Origin: CAINFV01 sp964409235
GTDB taxonomy: Bacteria > Chlamydiota > Chlamydiia > Chlamydiales > FEN-1388
Assembly: GCA_964409235.1 (NCBI GenBank)
Contig: CAYPCN010000011.1
Span: forward strand, 1-43,217
DNA length: 43,217 nucleotides
Direction of reading: 5' to 3'
The notes below the pieces were generated by a model. It had not been told where the DNA came from and made no database searches. It saw only the letters and a program-made list of their open reading frames with translations. Of the stretch, positions 7,175-15,372 are shown in pieces; position 1 is the stretch's first letter, and each line of letters starts with the position of its first letter. Position numbers and translations under genes: made by a program.

Positions 7175-8499
7175 ACTTCGTCTTTTGAATCAATAGCAAA
7201 AGAGATCGAATTCCTCAATTTCCAGATTCCGGCGGCATTGAGAACTAAGAGGCAAAACCCCACGCATGTCATCACTGAAATCGCTTGGCGGCTTTCAACG
7301 AAGGAAAACGTCAAAAACGCTACGATCGCATAGACATAGTACAGCCGAGGCCCCCAGCCTGGGAATAGATGCCGAATCGTATACATGCCTGTTGAAAAAT
7401 AGGTCATGATCACTGAATAGCCGAGGAGGGCGAGAAAAAATGGCATGAAAATATCCATGTGTGGGAAATATTTCCCCAACGACGCTTGTACGAGTAGCAT
7501 TGGATCGACATTTTCCGTCCACGTTCCCGTGACCAATACGAGTAGCACGCTCATCGTACAGACAAAAAACGTATCCATAAACACTTCAAAGATAAGCAGG
7601 CTTGCCTGCTTTGTTGGAGTCGTGGCCGAGCTGGCGCTATGGATGATCGAAGCATACCCTACTCCGATATCGGAGCTATAGCATCCGCGTCGCACACCTT
7701 GTGACATCGCCATCAGGACGGTGCTGCCGCAGAAAGCCCCCTCTGCTGCTCGTACCGAAAACGCTGAGCGCACAATATCCATGAAGATAGTCGGCAGGCG
7801 GTCGAAGTTGGCACACAACACATATGAGCCCATAACCACATACACAGCAACGACAAAGGGAACAAGAAAACTCGCAATAAGGCCAATGCGACGAAACCCC
7901 CCCCTCTCGACGAAAATCACGATTCCAAGGAGCGTTCCCGCTGTTAGCCATTTGCTCACGCCAATGGCCTGCGACGTCGCAGAAGCGACCACCCCAAATT
8001 GGGAAATTTCGACGCTATACAAACAGATCAACAGGCAGAACAACGAAGCAGGCCACGAGCTACCAAACGCATCCTTGAGAAAAAACATGGGGCCACCGCG
8101 GACAACGCCATCACTCGTCCGCCGCCGCCGCGACATGCCAATGTAGACCTCTGAGTATTTGATGAGAGCGCCGATGATCGCCGTAACCCAAATCCACACG
8201 AGGACTCCAGGCCCACCAATCTGAACGGCAGCGGCGACGTAGACCACGTTGCCAATCCCCAAACTCCCCCCAATAGAAGCAAAAAATGCGCGTATCGGAT
8301 GAAGCGTCGACAACGACTCTCCCTCTTGACGACCGAAAGCCGCTACAAAGTTTCGAAAGATCGCGGGGAAGCGTCGAATCTGCACACATCGCGTTCGCCA
8401 TGAGAGATACAGCCCCAACAAGACGACAATAGGGATCCCAACGTACCCCCATACAAAATCTTCGACCTGCCCGAGCAAATGAAATACGTCGCGAATCAT
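7111..8499 (-). CDS. Alanine/glycine:cation symporter (AgcS family)
   Basis: A 462-residue inner-membrane transporter with about ten to eleven hydrophobic helices. Family hallmarks are IGGSLGIGNVVYVAAAVQIGGPG (shortened: GGSLGIGN, near 75-82), RGGPMFFLKDAFG, and the conserved block GVRRGCYSSDIGVGYASI. It should import alanine or glycine with Na+ or H+; chlamydiae carry such a permease. A minus-strand promoter (TTGATG-N17-TATAAT) lies 36-64 bp upstream inside the end of rnhB. The C-terminal tail (EVAICDVPFVSSYPKADEAPTP region) and stop are encoded by repeat copy B, so the original tail has been replaced. A G8 run (C8 at 7897-7904) lies in the coding region. Confidence 0.9.
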   Translation of the reverse strand: MIRDVFHLLGQVEDFVWGYVGIPIVVLLGLYLSWRTRCVQIRRFPAIFRNFVAAFGRQEGESLSTLHPIRAFFASIGGSLGIGNVVYVAAAVQIGGPGVLVWIWVTAIIGALIKYSEVYIGMSRRRRTSDGVVRGGPMFFLKDAFGSSWPASLFCLLICLYSVEISQFGVVASATSQAIGVSKWLTAGTLLGIVIFVERGGFRRIGLIASFLVPFVVAVYVVMGSYVLCANFDRLPTIFMDIVRSAFSVRAAEGAFCGSTVLMAMSQGVRRGCYSSDIGVGYASIIHSASSATTPTKQASLLIFEVFMDTFFVCTMSVLLVLVTGTWTENVDPMLLVQASLGKYFPHMDIFMPFFLALLGYSVIMTYFSTGMYTIRHLFPGWGPRLYYVYAIVAFLTFSFVESRQAISVMTCVGFCLLVLNAAGIWKLRNSISFAIDSKDEVAICDVPFVSSYPKADEAPTP

Positions 8500-8534
8500 G
8501 AACTATCTCTCATCAACAACAAATATCGAGAAAC

Positions 8535-8563
8535 ATTATAAAGGAGAATTGTTAAAACATCAA
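8535..8563 (-). promoter_or_regulatory. Sigma-70/66-type promoter of the AgcS gene
   Basis: On the minus strand TTGATG (8563-8558) and TATAAT (8540-8535) are separated by exactly 17 bp. Transcription would start near 8528, about 29 nt before the agcS start codon. The -35 box overlaps the last codons of rnhB. Confidence 0.7.
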
Positions 8564-9253
8564 TTCAATCTGCTGAGGTCCGAGAAGCTCTGCAACAGGA
8601 GAGAAGGTCTTTCGGTGAATGGGGCATGGTCCATGTTGGTGGATTTTTTCAATATGAAGCCTGGTGCCGTAGCCCTTGTGCAAAGCAAAGCCATACTCTG
8701 GCCATTTTGCGTCGTATTCGCGCATCATCTGATCGCGCAAAAATTTTGCAATAACCGAAGCAGCGCTCACGGACGGACAATGGCTATCGCCTTTGACCAC
8801 AGCAAGACAAGGCATGGAGAGTGCCGCTGGAATTCGATTACCATCAATGACCACCATCTCTGGAGGAGTTCTCAGCCCCTCCACAGCCTGGCGCATCGCC
8901 TGAAGACTCGCCTGTAAGATATTGATTCGATCGATCACCTCGTGATCAACAACAGCCACGGCATACTCAACCCCCAAGCAGCCAACGAGTTCATGGTAGA
9001 GTCGGCTGATATCCTCTTCGCCGAGTACCTTACTATCTCGAAGTCCTCGAAACGAGACGCCATCGGGGATCATACAGGCACAGGCAACCACAGGCCCAGC
9101 AAGAGGCCCACGGCCTACTTCGTCAACGCCGGCGAACCGACGGATACCCCGTTTTTTCAATTGGCGTTCCAAGGCAAAGGGCTTTTTTGTCGCGATCTCT
9201 CGAAGATCGCTCTTTCGCCCTCTTGTACGCGCAAACAGCTCAAGCTGGCGCAC
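8552..9253 (-). CDS. rnhB: Ribonuclease HII
   Basis: RNase HII removes ribonucleotides from DNA and RNA of RNA/DNA hybrids. The signature GVDEVGRGPLAGPVVA gives catalytic D44 and E45, with D137 (VVIDGNR) and D156 (VKGDS) completing the acidic set. At 233 residues there is a roughly 35-residue basic N-terminal extension before the catalytic domain. It follows rplS by 8 bp, the common rplS-rnhB pairing, though trmD and rpsP are not adjacent here. Start ATG 9253 is plausible; a later start would lose only the extension. Confidence 0.95.
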   Translation of the reverse strand: MRQLELFARTRGRKSDLREIATKKPFALERQLKKRGIRRFAGVDEVGRGPLAGPVVACACMIPDGVSFRGLRDSKVLGEEDISRLYHELVGCLGVEYAVAVVDHEVIDRINILQASLQAMRQAVEGLRTPPEMVVIDGNRIPAALSMPCLAVVKGDSHCPSVSAASVIAKFLRDQMMREYDAKWPEYGFALHKGYGTRLHIEKIHQHGPCPIHRKTFSPVAELLGPQQIELMF

Positions 9254-9261
9254 GAAAATGC

Positions 9262-9684
9262 CTATGCGGAGGGTTGTTCAGCAGGTTCTTCTTGCATCTC
9301 TGGCGCTGCGGCTTCTGCCTTCTCGGCAACCGTGTACCGGCCTTTTACTTTGGCGGCCTTGCCAGAGGTCCCTCGTAGGTAATAGAGCTTGCTGCGTCGT
9401 GCTGTTCCATGGCGCACAACTTCGATGCCAACGACAAGGGGGCTATGCAGAAAAATCAGTCGTTCCATTCCCTCGCCATATGCAATGCGGTGCAGAGCAA
9501 TGGCCTCTGAAATCCCCGTTCCTTTTCGGGCGATACAAGTACCACTGAAGCTTTGTACACGCTCTTTCCCACCTTCCTCAACAATTCGAATGCTCACTTT
9601 CAGTGTGTCTCCGACGCGAAAGGGAGGGATGTTTTTTTTCAGCTGCCCATGCTCTACAGCCTGAATATACGCATTTCTACCCAT
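9262..9684 (-). CDS. rplS: 50S ribosomal protein L19
   Basis: Typical L19 sequence: PPFRVGDTLKVSIRIVEEGGKERVQSFSGTCIARKGTG features, the ERLIFLHSP block and the RRSKLYYLRG motif near residue 105. L19 lies at the 30S-50S interface. The 140-residue length includes an acidic, Ala/Pro/Glu-rich tail of about 25 residues beyond the usual end. ATG at 9684 has AAGGAGAG about 6 nt upstream. It is 8 bp from rnhB and 69 bp downstream of recR. Confidence 0.95.
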   Translation of the reverse strand: MGRNAYIQAVEHGQLKKNIPPFRVGDTLKVSIRIVEEGGKERVQSFSGTCIARKGTGISEAIALHRIAYGEGMERLIFLHSPLVVGIEVVRHGTARRSKLYYLRGTSGKAAKVKGRYTVAEKAEAAAPEMQEEPAEQPSA

Positions 9685-9753
9685 GAAGCTCTCCTTGCCA
9701 ATGGCTCACAAAACGAGGCGATATCGTACCACAGAAAAAGGAAATCAATCTAG

Positions 9754-10356
9754 TCATACCATCTGCCGGCCACGAAACGCCCTGCTCAACGTTCCTTTGT
9801 CCACGAATTCAAGAGGAGTCCCCACCGGAACGCCAGCCGCAAGGCGCGAGAGGGTCACGGGAAGGCCTTTCAGCTCTTCTTTTAAAAATCCCACCGTCGC
9901 ATCGCCCTCTAACGAAGAGTCGATAGCGAAGATCGCCTCTTGAATGTTCTCATTCGCAATTCTGGTTTTTAAACGATCTAACGCCATCTGCTCAACGCCT
10001 CGGTGATCGAGTGGAGAGAGGAGATTCCCCAAGACGAAGTACGTCCCGGGAAACTGCCCAGTAGCGTCAATGGCATAGACATCTTTTGATGTTGCTACAA
10101 TGCATACCGACCCACTCTGTTGGCGTTCAGAGGAGCAAAATGGACAGGGCAGCGATTCGATGTGCACGCGACAATCAGGACAAACCACAATACCGTGAGG
10201 AAGATCGAGCAACGCCTGTGCAAATTCACGCACTGCCGCCTCATCCCATCGAGTCAGAATATCAAACACAAGCCTCTCGCCGGTCTTCCGCCCAATGCCC
10301 TGAAGGCGGCTAAAACAGGCGACACACCGATCAAACGCTACTGGATATCTCATCAT
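9754..10356 (-). CDS. recR: Recombination protein RecR
   Basis: RecR acts with RecO/RecF to load RecA at gapped DNA. Visible parts are the helix-hairpin-helix (LQGIGRKTGERL), a Cys4 zinc site (CPDC...CPFC) and the Toprim segment (VCIVATSKDVYAIDATG...VLGNLLSPLDHRG), ending in the conserved VPVGTPLEFVDKGTLSRAFRGR. The frame extends to 10401, but starting at ATG 10356 (or the adjacent ATG 10353) gives the usual 200 residues, places GGAAGG just upstream and leaves the inverted repeat at 10365-10398 in untranslated DNA. It is divergent from fabH, the arrangement known from Chlamydia. Confidence 0.93.
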   Translation of the reverse strand: MMRYPVAFDRCVACFSRLQGIGRKTGERLVFDILTRWDEAAVREFAQALLDLPHGIVVCPDCRVHIESLPCPFCSSERQQSGSVCIVATSKDVYAIDATGQFPGTYFVLGNLLSPLDHRGVEQMALDRLKTRIANENIQEAIFAIDSSLEGDATVGFLKEELKGLPVTLSRLAAGVPVGTPLEFVDKGTLSRAFRGRQMV

Positions 10357-10364
10357 GCCCTTCC

Positions 10365-10410
10365 ATACCGTTTGGCAACAATAGAGAGACAACGGTATCA
10401 TAGAACGGTA
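10365..10410. promoter_or_regulatory. Operator-like inverted repeat between recR and fabH
   Basis: ATACCGTT (10365-10372) and AACGGTAT (10391-10398) are a perfect 8-bp inverted repeat with an 18-bp spacer; a further direct half-site AACGGTA follows at 10404-10410. It lies in the divergent intergenic region, 26 bp before the fabH start. It may bind a regulator of the fab genes. It does not match the FapR or FabR sites I know. Confidence 0.4.
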
Positions 10411-10435
10411 AAACCATGGTACTTAGATTCATAGT

Positions 10436-11428
10436 ATGGTAAAAAAATCTCCTGCTGTTATTCACAGCATCGCCTCCTACCTCCCAAAAAAAACGTTAAC
10501 AAATCATGATCTGACCAAGATGGTGGAGACATCTGATGAATGGATCTGGACGAGGACGGGCATTCGGGAGAGGCACATTGCCGCAGAGGATGAGTTTGCC
10601 TCAACCATGGGCACGCAAGCGGCCCAGCAAGCCCTGCTCAAGGCCAACTGCCCCCCAGAAGAGATCGACCTCATCATTGTGACGACCATGACTCCCGACT
10701 ACCTTTGCCCATCGACAGCAGCCCTCATTCAACGAGATCTCAAGGCCATAAAGGCGGCCGCCGTTGATATCAGCGCTGCCTGTTCCGGCTTTGTGTACGG
10801 CCTTTCAATGGCCAAAGCGTTTATTGAATCGTCCATGTATCAAACGATACTCCTCATATCAACCGAGAAAAACTCCGCCTTTATCGACTACACCGACCGA
10901 AATACCTGTGTGATCTTTGGCGATGGCGCTTCGGCATGCGTCATTCGTCGAGGGGGCCACGGCCTGGCGATCAGCGTGACGCACCTAGGAGCCAGCGGCG
11001 AGGAATCAAACCTCATCACCATTCAAGCAGGGGGCTGTCGGTTGCCGGCCTCTCCTACAAGCCATAGCGAAAAACTCCACTGCCTACGAATGAATGGGAA
11101 AGAGCTCTTTAAACATGCGGTCCGCCGGATGGAAGAGACCATCAACATTTGCCTCGATGCCGCTTCTGTTCCGGCTTCTGCACTACGCTGGCTCGTGCCC
11201 CACCAAGCCAATATTCGCATTATCGACGCTGTTGCCAAGCGGTTTTCTATCCCACCAGACCGCGTCGCCATTACTATTGACTCGTGTGCCAACACCTCCT
11301 CTTCTTCCATTCCGATCGCCCTATCAACCCTTCAGGAGACAGGGAAGATCGCTCCTCACGATCTCCTCCTGGCCACGGCCTTTGGCGGAGGGCTGACGTG
11401 GGGCTCCGTCCTTCTCGAGGCAATATAA
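10436..11428 (+). CDS. fabH: 3-oxoacyl-ACP synthase III (KAS III)
   Basis: FabH condenses acetyl-CoA with malonyl-ACP to start type II fatty-acid synthesis. The catalytic triad is visible: C116 in ISAACSGFVYG, H256 in LVPHQANIRI and N286 in CANTSSSS. The 330-residue length and the C-terminal GGGLTWGSVLL motif are standard. It opens the fabH-fabD-fabG cluster, 4 bp ahead of fabD, and diverges from recR. The inverted repeat at 10365-10398 may control it. Confidence 0.96.
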   Translation: MVKKSPAVIHSIASYLPKKTLTNHDLTKMVETSDEWIWTRTGIRERHIAAEDEFASTMGTQAAQQALLKANCPPEEIDLIIVTTMTPDYLCPSTAALIQRDLKAIKAAAVDISAACSGFVYGLSMAKAFIESSMYQTILLISTEKNSAFIDYTDRNTCVIFGDGASACVIRRGGHGLAISVTHLGASGEESNLITIQAGGCRLPASPTSHSEKLHCLRMNGKELFKHAVRRMEETINICLDAASVPASALRWLVPHQANIRIIDAVAKRFSIPPDRVAITIDSCANTSSSSIPIALSTLQETGKIAPHDLLLATAFGGGLTWGSVLLEAI

Positions 11429-11432
11429 CACT

Positions 11433-12392
11433 ATGTCACACCACAGATTGTCACTGCTGTTTCCAGGGCAAGGAGCCCAGTATGTCGGCATGGGACGTTC
11501 GTTCTATGACGCATACCCAATCATGCGAGAGATCGTCGAACAAGCTGACGACATCCTCCAGCAAAACCTTTCAAAGACTATTTTCGATGGGCCAGAAGCA
11601 GCTCTTACCGAGACAAAAATCGCCCAGCCAGCCATCTTTGTCATCTCCTATGCAATTCTCGCAACACTACGCCATCTGTTTGATCTCCCCCTTCCTATGT
11701 GTGCGGCAGGGCTAAGCCTTGGAGAGTACACCGCGCTGACAGCAGCGGGTATGCTGACATTTGAACAGGCTCTTCCTCTTGTCGGGCTTCGCAGTGCGCT
11801 GATGCATGCGGCGTGTGAAGAGACAAGAGGCACGATGTTGGTGATCTTGGGCCTCTCTGATGAGCAAGTGCGGACCATGGTCGATGATCTTCGCATGCCG
11901 AACGATCTGTGGTGCGCTAATTTCAACTGCCCAGGACAGGTCGTCGTCTCAGGCACCTATGCAGGGATTGCGGCCGCCGAGGCGGCTGCCAAAGCGCTTG
12001 GTGCCAAAAGAACGCTGCCCCTGCAGGTCCATGGAGCATTCCACAGCGGGCTCATGAAACAGGCTGAGGAAGGCTTGACGGCAGCCCTTGCTAAAATACC
12101 TATCACCATGACCGACGTTCGTGTTGCCATGAACGCCACAGGGACGTGTGTGGAGACAGAAAGCCAGGTCCGCTCGCTGCTCAAGCGGCAGCTCACCTCA
12201 AGCGTCTTATGGCATCAATGCGTCCGCACGTGCGAAGCGCAAGATGTGACTTGCTTTCTTGAGATCGGATGTGGGAAAACGCTCACAGGATTGAACAAAC
12301 GCATTGGCGTCGCCGTTCCGACGATAGCCGTTGATTCAACCGACGATCTTCGCTCAGTAGAAGCTTTTCTTGCACGAGGCACCAATGACTGA
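11433..12392 (+). CDS. fabD: Malonyl-CoA:ACP transacylase
   Basis: FabD loads malonate onto ACP. Landmarks are LFPGQGAQYVGMG at residues 9-21, the nucleophile S95 in GLSLGE and H204 in HGAFHSGLM. The 319 residues are normal for the family. It starts 4 bp after fabH and its stop overlaps the fabG start in ATGACTGA, so the two are translationally coupled. Confidence 0.96.
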   Translation: MSHHRLSLLFPGQGAQYVGMGRSFYDAYPIMREIVEQADDILQQNLSKTIFDGPEAALTETKIAQPAIFVISYAILATLRHLFDLPLPMCAAGLSLGEYTALTAAGMLTFEQALPLVGLRSALMHAACEETRGTMLVILGLSDEQVRTMVDDLRMPNDLWCANFNCPGQVVVSGTYAGIAAAEAAAKALGAKRTLPLQVHGAFHSGLMKQAEEGLTAALAKIPITMTDVRVAMNATGTCVETESQVRSLLKRQLTSSVLWHQCVRTCEAQDVTCFLEIGCGKTLTGLNKRIGVAVPTIAVDSTDDLRSVEAFLARGTND

Positions 12393-13155
12393 CGAAAGCC
12401 CTCAACAACTTCTCATGGGAAAAACGGCACTGATTACTGGAGCAACATCGGGCATAGGCAAAGATATTGCCCTGTTGTTTGTGCGCCATGGCGCGCGTGT
12501 CGTTGGTGTTGGCACCAACCAGGACAAGGGGAAGATGCTGCTCGAAGAGGGGCGCGCTCTTGGACGCGAAGACTCGCTCTTCTTTGAGCAGTGCGATATC
12601 TCAAAGCCTGAACATGTCAGCCGTTTATTCGCCAATTTTTTCAATCGGTTTTCCACGATTGATATTTTGGTCAACAATGCCGGTATCACCCGCGATGGCT
12701 TATTGATGCGCATGCCTATGGACGATTGGGACGCGGTCATCAACACGAACCTCACCTCCTGTTTTCTCACCTGCCAGCATGCCTGTCGCCCAATGATGAA
12801 AGCCCGGAGAGGCCGCATCATCAATATCTCTTCTGTCGTTGGCCTTTCAGGCAATCCCGGACAAACAAACTATGCAGCATCAAAAGCTGGCATCATTGGA
12901 TTCTCCAAATCTTTGAGCCGAGAAATCGCCTCTCGCAACGTACTCGTGAACTGCATTGCGCCCGGCTTCATCGAGACGGGGATGACCGACGCCCTAGGGC
13001 AAGAGAAAATCGCAGAGGCCACGAAGCACATCCCCTTGGGACGAATGGGAACGCCTCGCGATGTTGCCAATGCGGCGCTGTTTCTCGCCTCAGAGATGGG
13101 ATCGTACATCACGGGACAGGTGATCGTCGTCGATGGAGGTCTCTTCACAGGATAA
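12385..13155 (+). CDS. fabG: 3-oxoacyl-ACP reductase
   Basis: FabG reduces 3-oxoacyl-ACP with NADPH. The Rossmann glycine motif TGATSGIG, the NNAG motif (VNNAGITRDG) and the catalytic S150, Y163 and K167 (YAASK) are present, and the end VIVVDGGLFTG is typical. ATG 12385 is chosen over the upstream TTG at 12370 because GAGG lies 6 nt before it and the start overlaps the fabD stop; this gives 256 residues. The MFS gene follows after 9 bp. Confidence 0.96.
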   Translation: MTDESPQQLLMGKTALITGATSGIGKDIALLFVRHGARVVGVGTNQDKGKMLLEEGRALGREDSLFFEQCDISKPEHVSRLFANFFNRFSTIDILVNNAGITRDGLLMRMPMDDWDAVINTNLTSCFLTCQHACRPMMKARRGRIINISSVVGLSGNPGQTNYAASKAGIIGFSKSLSREIASRNVLVNCIAPGFIETGMTDALGQEKIAEATKHIPLGRMGTPRDVANAALFLASEMGSYITGQVIVVDGGLFTG

Positions 13156-13164
13156 GCATACACC

Positions 13165-14382
13165 ATGACGCGGCGCGCATTTTCTGTTCTCTTGCTTTTG
13201 GCCTTCTTAGATTCAGCCGCCTTTGGAGTTGTCTATCCTCTGTTCTCCACGATGTTGTTCGACCCGCAGTGGCATTTTGTTGCTCCAGAGACAACGGCCA
13301 CGATCCGTGGATTTTGGCTTGGCGTCTTCATCTCAGCGACGCCGCTTGTTGCCATGCTCGTCTCCCCTATTATTGGGAATCTCTCGGATACGATCGGCAG
13401 GCGCCCCGTCATCATCTTCTGTCTCTTCTGCGGCGCTCTCTCATGGCTTGCCGCCGCGTTGAGTGTTGCCGAGCATTCCCTGTATGGCATTGCGCTGGCT
13501 CGGGTCACTATGGGGATTTCTGTGGCAAGCTTTGGCGTTGCCAACGCTTGCATCGCTGATATCAGTGCCGATCAGGAAAAAGGGCGCCGCTATGCCTGGA
13601 TGGGAATGGCATTTGGAGCTGGCTATGCCATAGGCCCTCTGATGGGAGGGGTGTTTGCCGGAGAAACGGCCTTCTGGTCTGAAAGCTTGATTCGGCCCTT
13701 CCTTGTCTCTACAGGTTGTACGATGGCCAACACGTTGTTCATTTTTCTCTGGTTGCCTGAGACGCTGTCCACACCTATAGCCCACCAGTCGCGCCGCCTG
13801 TTTGCCAAATTCCGAGAGATTGCCCAACTTGATTCCCATGTCCTTTCGCTCTTGACCGCCACATTTTTATTTGTGTTTGGCTGGTCTTTCTACATCGACT
13901 TTATCCCAGCGTGGTGGGTTGAAAAGTTCCACATGACCACAACCGACGTCAGCCTTTTCTATGGATATGGAGCGTTGTGGTATGTCATGAGCTGTGGATT
14001 TCTGGTGCGGCCTATGCTCCGTCGGCACAACCCTTTGAGCATCTTCTTCGCTGCTGCCTGTGCCCTGTCTGCATGCATCTGGGTACTGCTCATCGTCAAC
14101 ACACCTACGACATACTGGTGGATTCTTCCCCTGCAGAATATCGCAGCCTCTTTTCTCTTTCCCGTGGCCGCTACCGCAATCTCTATCGCAGCTCCCAAGG
14201 ACCATCTAGGGAAAATCATGGGCTATCACACCTCTGCTGAAACACTCGGCTTTGGCATCGGTCCACTGACTGCTGGTCCTTTCTTGGGACTCCATCTGCT
14301 GATGCCCGTGGCTATCGGCGGCTTGGCAGTTCTCGGCGCCGGAGTGGTCGCTGCGCGGCTGAAGCAAAGGCTGCGACGCTAA
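13165..14382 (+). CDS. MFS transporter (TetA/drug-efflux-like)
   Basis: A 405-residue, 12-helix major facilitator. Between helices 2 and 3 is the family motif A, GNLSDTIGRRPVI (about residues 71-83), and helix 5 carries GAGYAIGPLMGG (motif C-like, proton antiporter type). It resembles TetA-like drug or metabolite exporters, but the substrate cannot be read from sequence. It is placed between fabG and acpP, which are neighbours in Chlamydia, and starts 9 bp after fabG, so it probably rides on the fab transcript. A separate promoter precedes acpP. Confidence 0.85.
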   Translation: MTRRAFSVLLLLAFLDSAAFGVVYPLFSTMLFDPQWHFVAPETTATIRGFWLGVFISATPLVAMLVSPIIGNLSDTIGRRPVIIFCLFCGALSWLAAALSVAEHSLYGIALARVTMGISVASFGVANACIADISADQEKGRRYAWMGMAFGAGYAIGPLMGGVFAGETAFWSESLIRPFLVSTGCTMANTLFIFLWLPETLSTPIAHQSRRLFAKFREIAQLDSHVLSLLTATFLFVFGWSFYIDFIPAWWVEKFHMTTTDVSLFYGYGALWYVMSCGFLVRPMLRRHNPLSIFFAAACALSACIWVLLIVNTPTTYWWILPLQNIAASFLFPVAATAISIAAPKDHLGKIMGYHTSAETLGFGIGPLTAGPFLGLHLLMPVAIGGLAVLGAGVVAARLKQRLRR

Positions 14383-14428
14383 ACTCTTGACGCCTCTACA
14401 ACCAGTGGTTTGACAACGCAAAGTGGGC

Positions 14429-14454
14429 CTAAAGAGCCCCATCGCGAATGGTTC
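14429..14454 (-). repeat. Possible decayed end of the palindromic element (copy G)
   Basis: Read on the minus strand, 21 of 26 bases match the left end of the element family (GAGCCATTTGCGATGTGGAT...), with no match beyond. It lies in the MFS-acpP interval. It may be a remnant or a chance match. Confidence 0.3.
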
Positions 14455-14471
14455 GAATTGTTTCTTGCTCC

Positions 14472-14500
14472 TTGATCATTTTGACAATGTGTGCTATTAT
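14472..14500 (+). promoter_or_regulatory. Promoter of acpP
   Basis: TTGATC (14472-14477) and TATTAT (14495-14500) are spaced by exactly 17 bp, predicting a start near 14507, about 36 nt before the acpP ATG. This would let acpP be expressed independently of the fab genes and the MFS gene. Confidence 0.65.
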
Positions 14501-14542
14501 GAGTCACTTTCACACAATCACAACGTATAGGTGTAGTCTCCA

Positions 14543-14788
14543 ATGGCTGATGATACGCTAAAAAAAGATGTTGTTGCGACAATTGCCGAGCAATTAGGCG
14601 TAGACGTGAGTGAAGTCACCGATGAAAAATCATTCATCGAAGACTTAAACGCTGATTCGCTTGACCTCACAGAAATGATCATGACACTTGAAGAGAAGTT
14701 CAATGTTGAGATCGCTGATGAACAAGCAGAAAAACTGAAAACGGTCGGCGACGTCATCTCCTTTATCAACGCGAAAAAAGCCGGTTAA
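14543..14788 (+). CDS. acpP: Acyl carrier protein
   Basis: ACP carries growing acyl chains on a phosphopantetheine arm. The attachment site is S39 in NADSLDLTE. The 81-residue acidic sequence (IAEQLGVDVSEV, MTLEEKFNVEIADE) is typical. A dedicated promoter lies upstream and an inverted repeat 18 bp downstream of the stop. It is a client of FabD, FabH and FabG encoded just upstream. Confidence 0.97.
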   Translation: MADDTLKKDVVATIAEQLGVDVSEVTDEKSFIEDLNADSLDLTEMIMTLEEKFNVEIADEQAEKLKTVGDVISFINAKKAG

Positions 14789-14806
14789 CGCCTCCCCTTC
14801 TTCTCA

Positions 14807-14830
14807 GGGCAGGTAAAGCACAACCTGCCC
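14807..14830 (+). terminator. Hairpin after acpP
   Basis: Perfect 8-bp arms GGGCAGGT / ACCTGCCC (14807-14814, 14823-14830) with an 8-nt loop begin 18 bp after the acpP stop. No T-run follows, so it is at best a weak terminator or an mRNA 3'-end stabiliser. Confidence 0.4.
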
Positions 14831-14909
14831 ATTCCCATGATCCACATGCTCTTGCACTTTGAGTCTTGCCACTCCTGGCCTTCGGGCAAAATCTTCGAAA
14901 ATTTTCGAC

Positions 14910-14956
14910 AAAAAAAAGGACAGAACCCCACTGCCTTGAAGCAAAGAGTTCTGTCC
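14910..14956 (-). terminator. Rho-independent terminator of the rplM-rpsI operon
   Basis: On the minus strand a 9-bp stem GGACAGAAC / GTTCTGTCC (14956-14948 and 14926-14918) is followed directly by T8 (14917-14910). It lies 14 bp past the rpsI stop. Confidence 0.88.
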
Positions 14957-14970
14957 CTGTTGGAGAGACG

Positions 14971-15357
14971 TTAACGTTTTGAGAATTGGAACCGTTTGCG
15001 AGCGCCAACGCGGCCGTATTTTTTTCGCTCACGCTTCCGGCTGTCACGGGTTAAAAATCCCGCTTCTTTGAGGGAGTGCTTACACGTTTCGTTGTCTTTG
15101 ACAAGAGCTCGAGCTAGTCCGAGACGGACAGCTTCACATTGAGCATTGATACCGCCACCTCGAACGCGGACAATAATATCAAGCTGAGTTTTCTGCCCTG
15201 CTTTCTCAATAGCTGCGAAAATGCGATTTCGATGAAGCTCGCTGGGGAAATACACTTCAAAGGCTCGCCCATTAATGTCGACAGCTCCCTTTCCTTCACG
15301 AATGCGGACTGAGGCAACAGCTGTCTTTCTACGACCAGTAGCGGCTTGTTCTTGCAT
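14971..15357 (-). CDS. rpsI: 30S ribosomal protein S9
   Basis: Typical S9: TGRRKTAVASVRIREGKG near the N terminus, RVRGGGINAQCEAVRLGLARAL in the centre and the basic tail ending FQFSKR that reaches the P-site tRNA. The 128 residues are the normal length. It is 15 bp downstream of rplM, the universal pairing, and closes with a strong terminator. Confidence 0.97.
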   Translation of the reverse strand: MQEQAATGRRKTAVASVRIREGKGAVDINGRAFEVYFPSELHRNRIFAAIEKAGQKTQLDIIVRVRGGGINAQCEAVRLGLARALVKDNETCKHSLKEAGFLTRDSRKRERKKYGRVGARKRFQFSKR

Positions 15358-15372
15358 ATACTCTCACTCTTC

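Noticed and set aside
9695..9708. 14-bp match to the terminus of repeat copy D just upstream of rplS
   Set aside because: Homology stops after 14 bp and the neighbouring bases are the rplS ribosome binding site; too short to call a copy.
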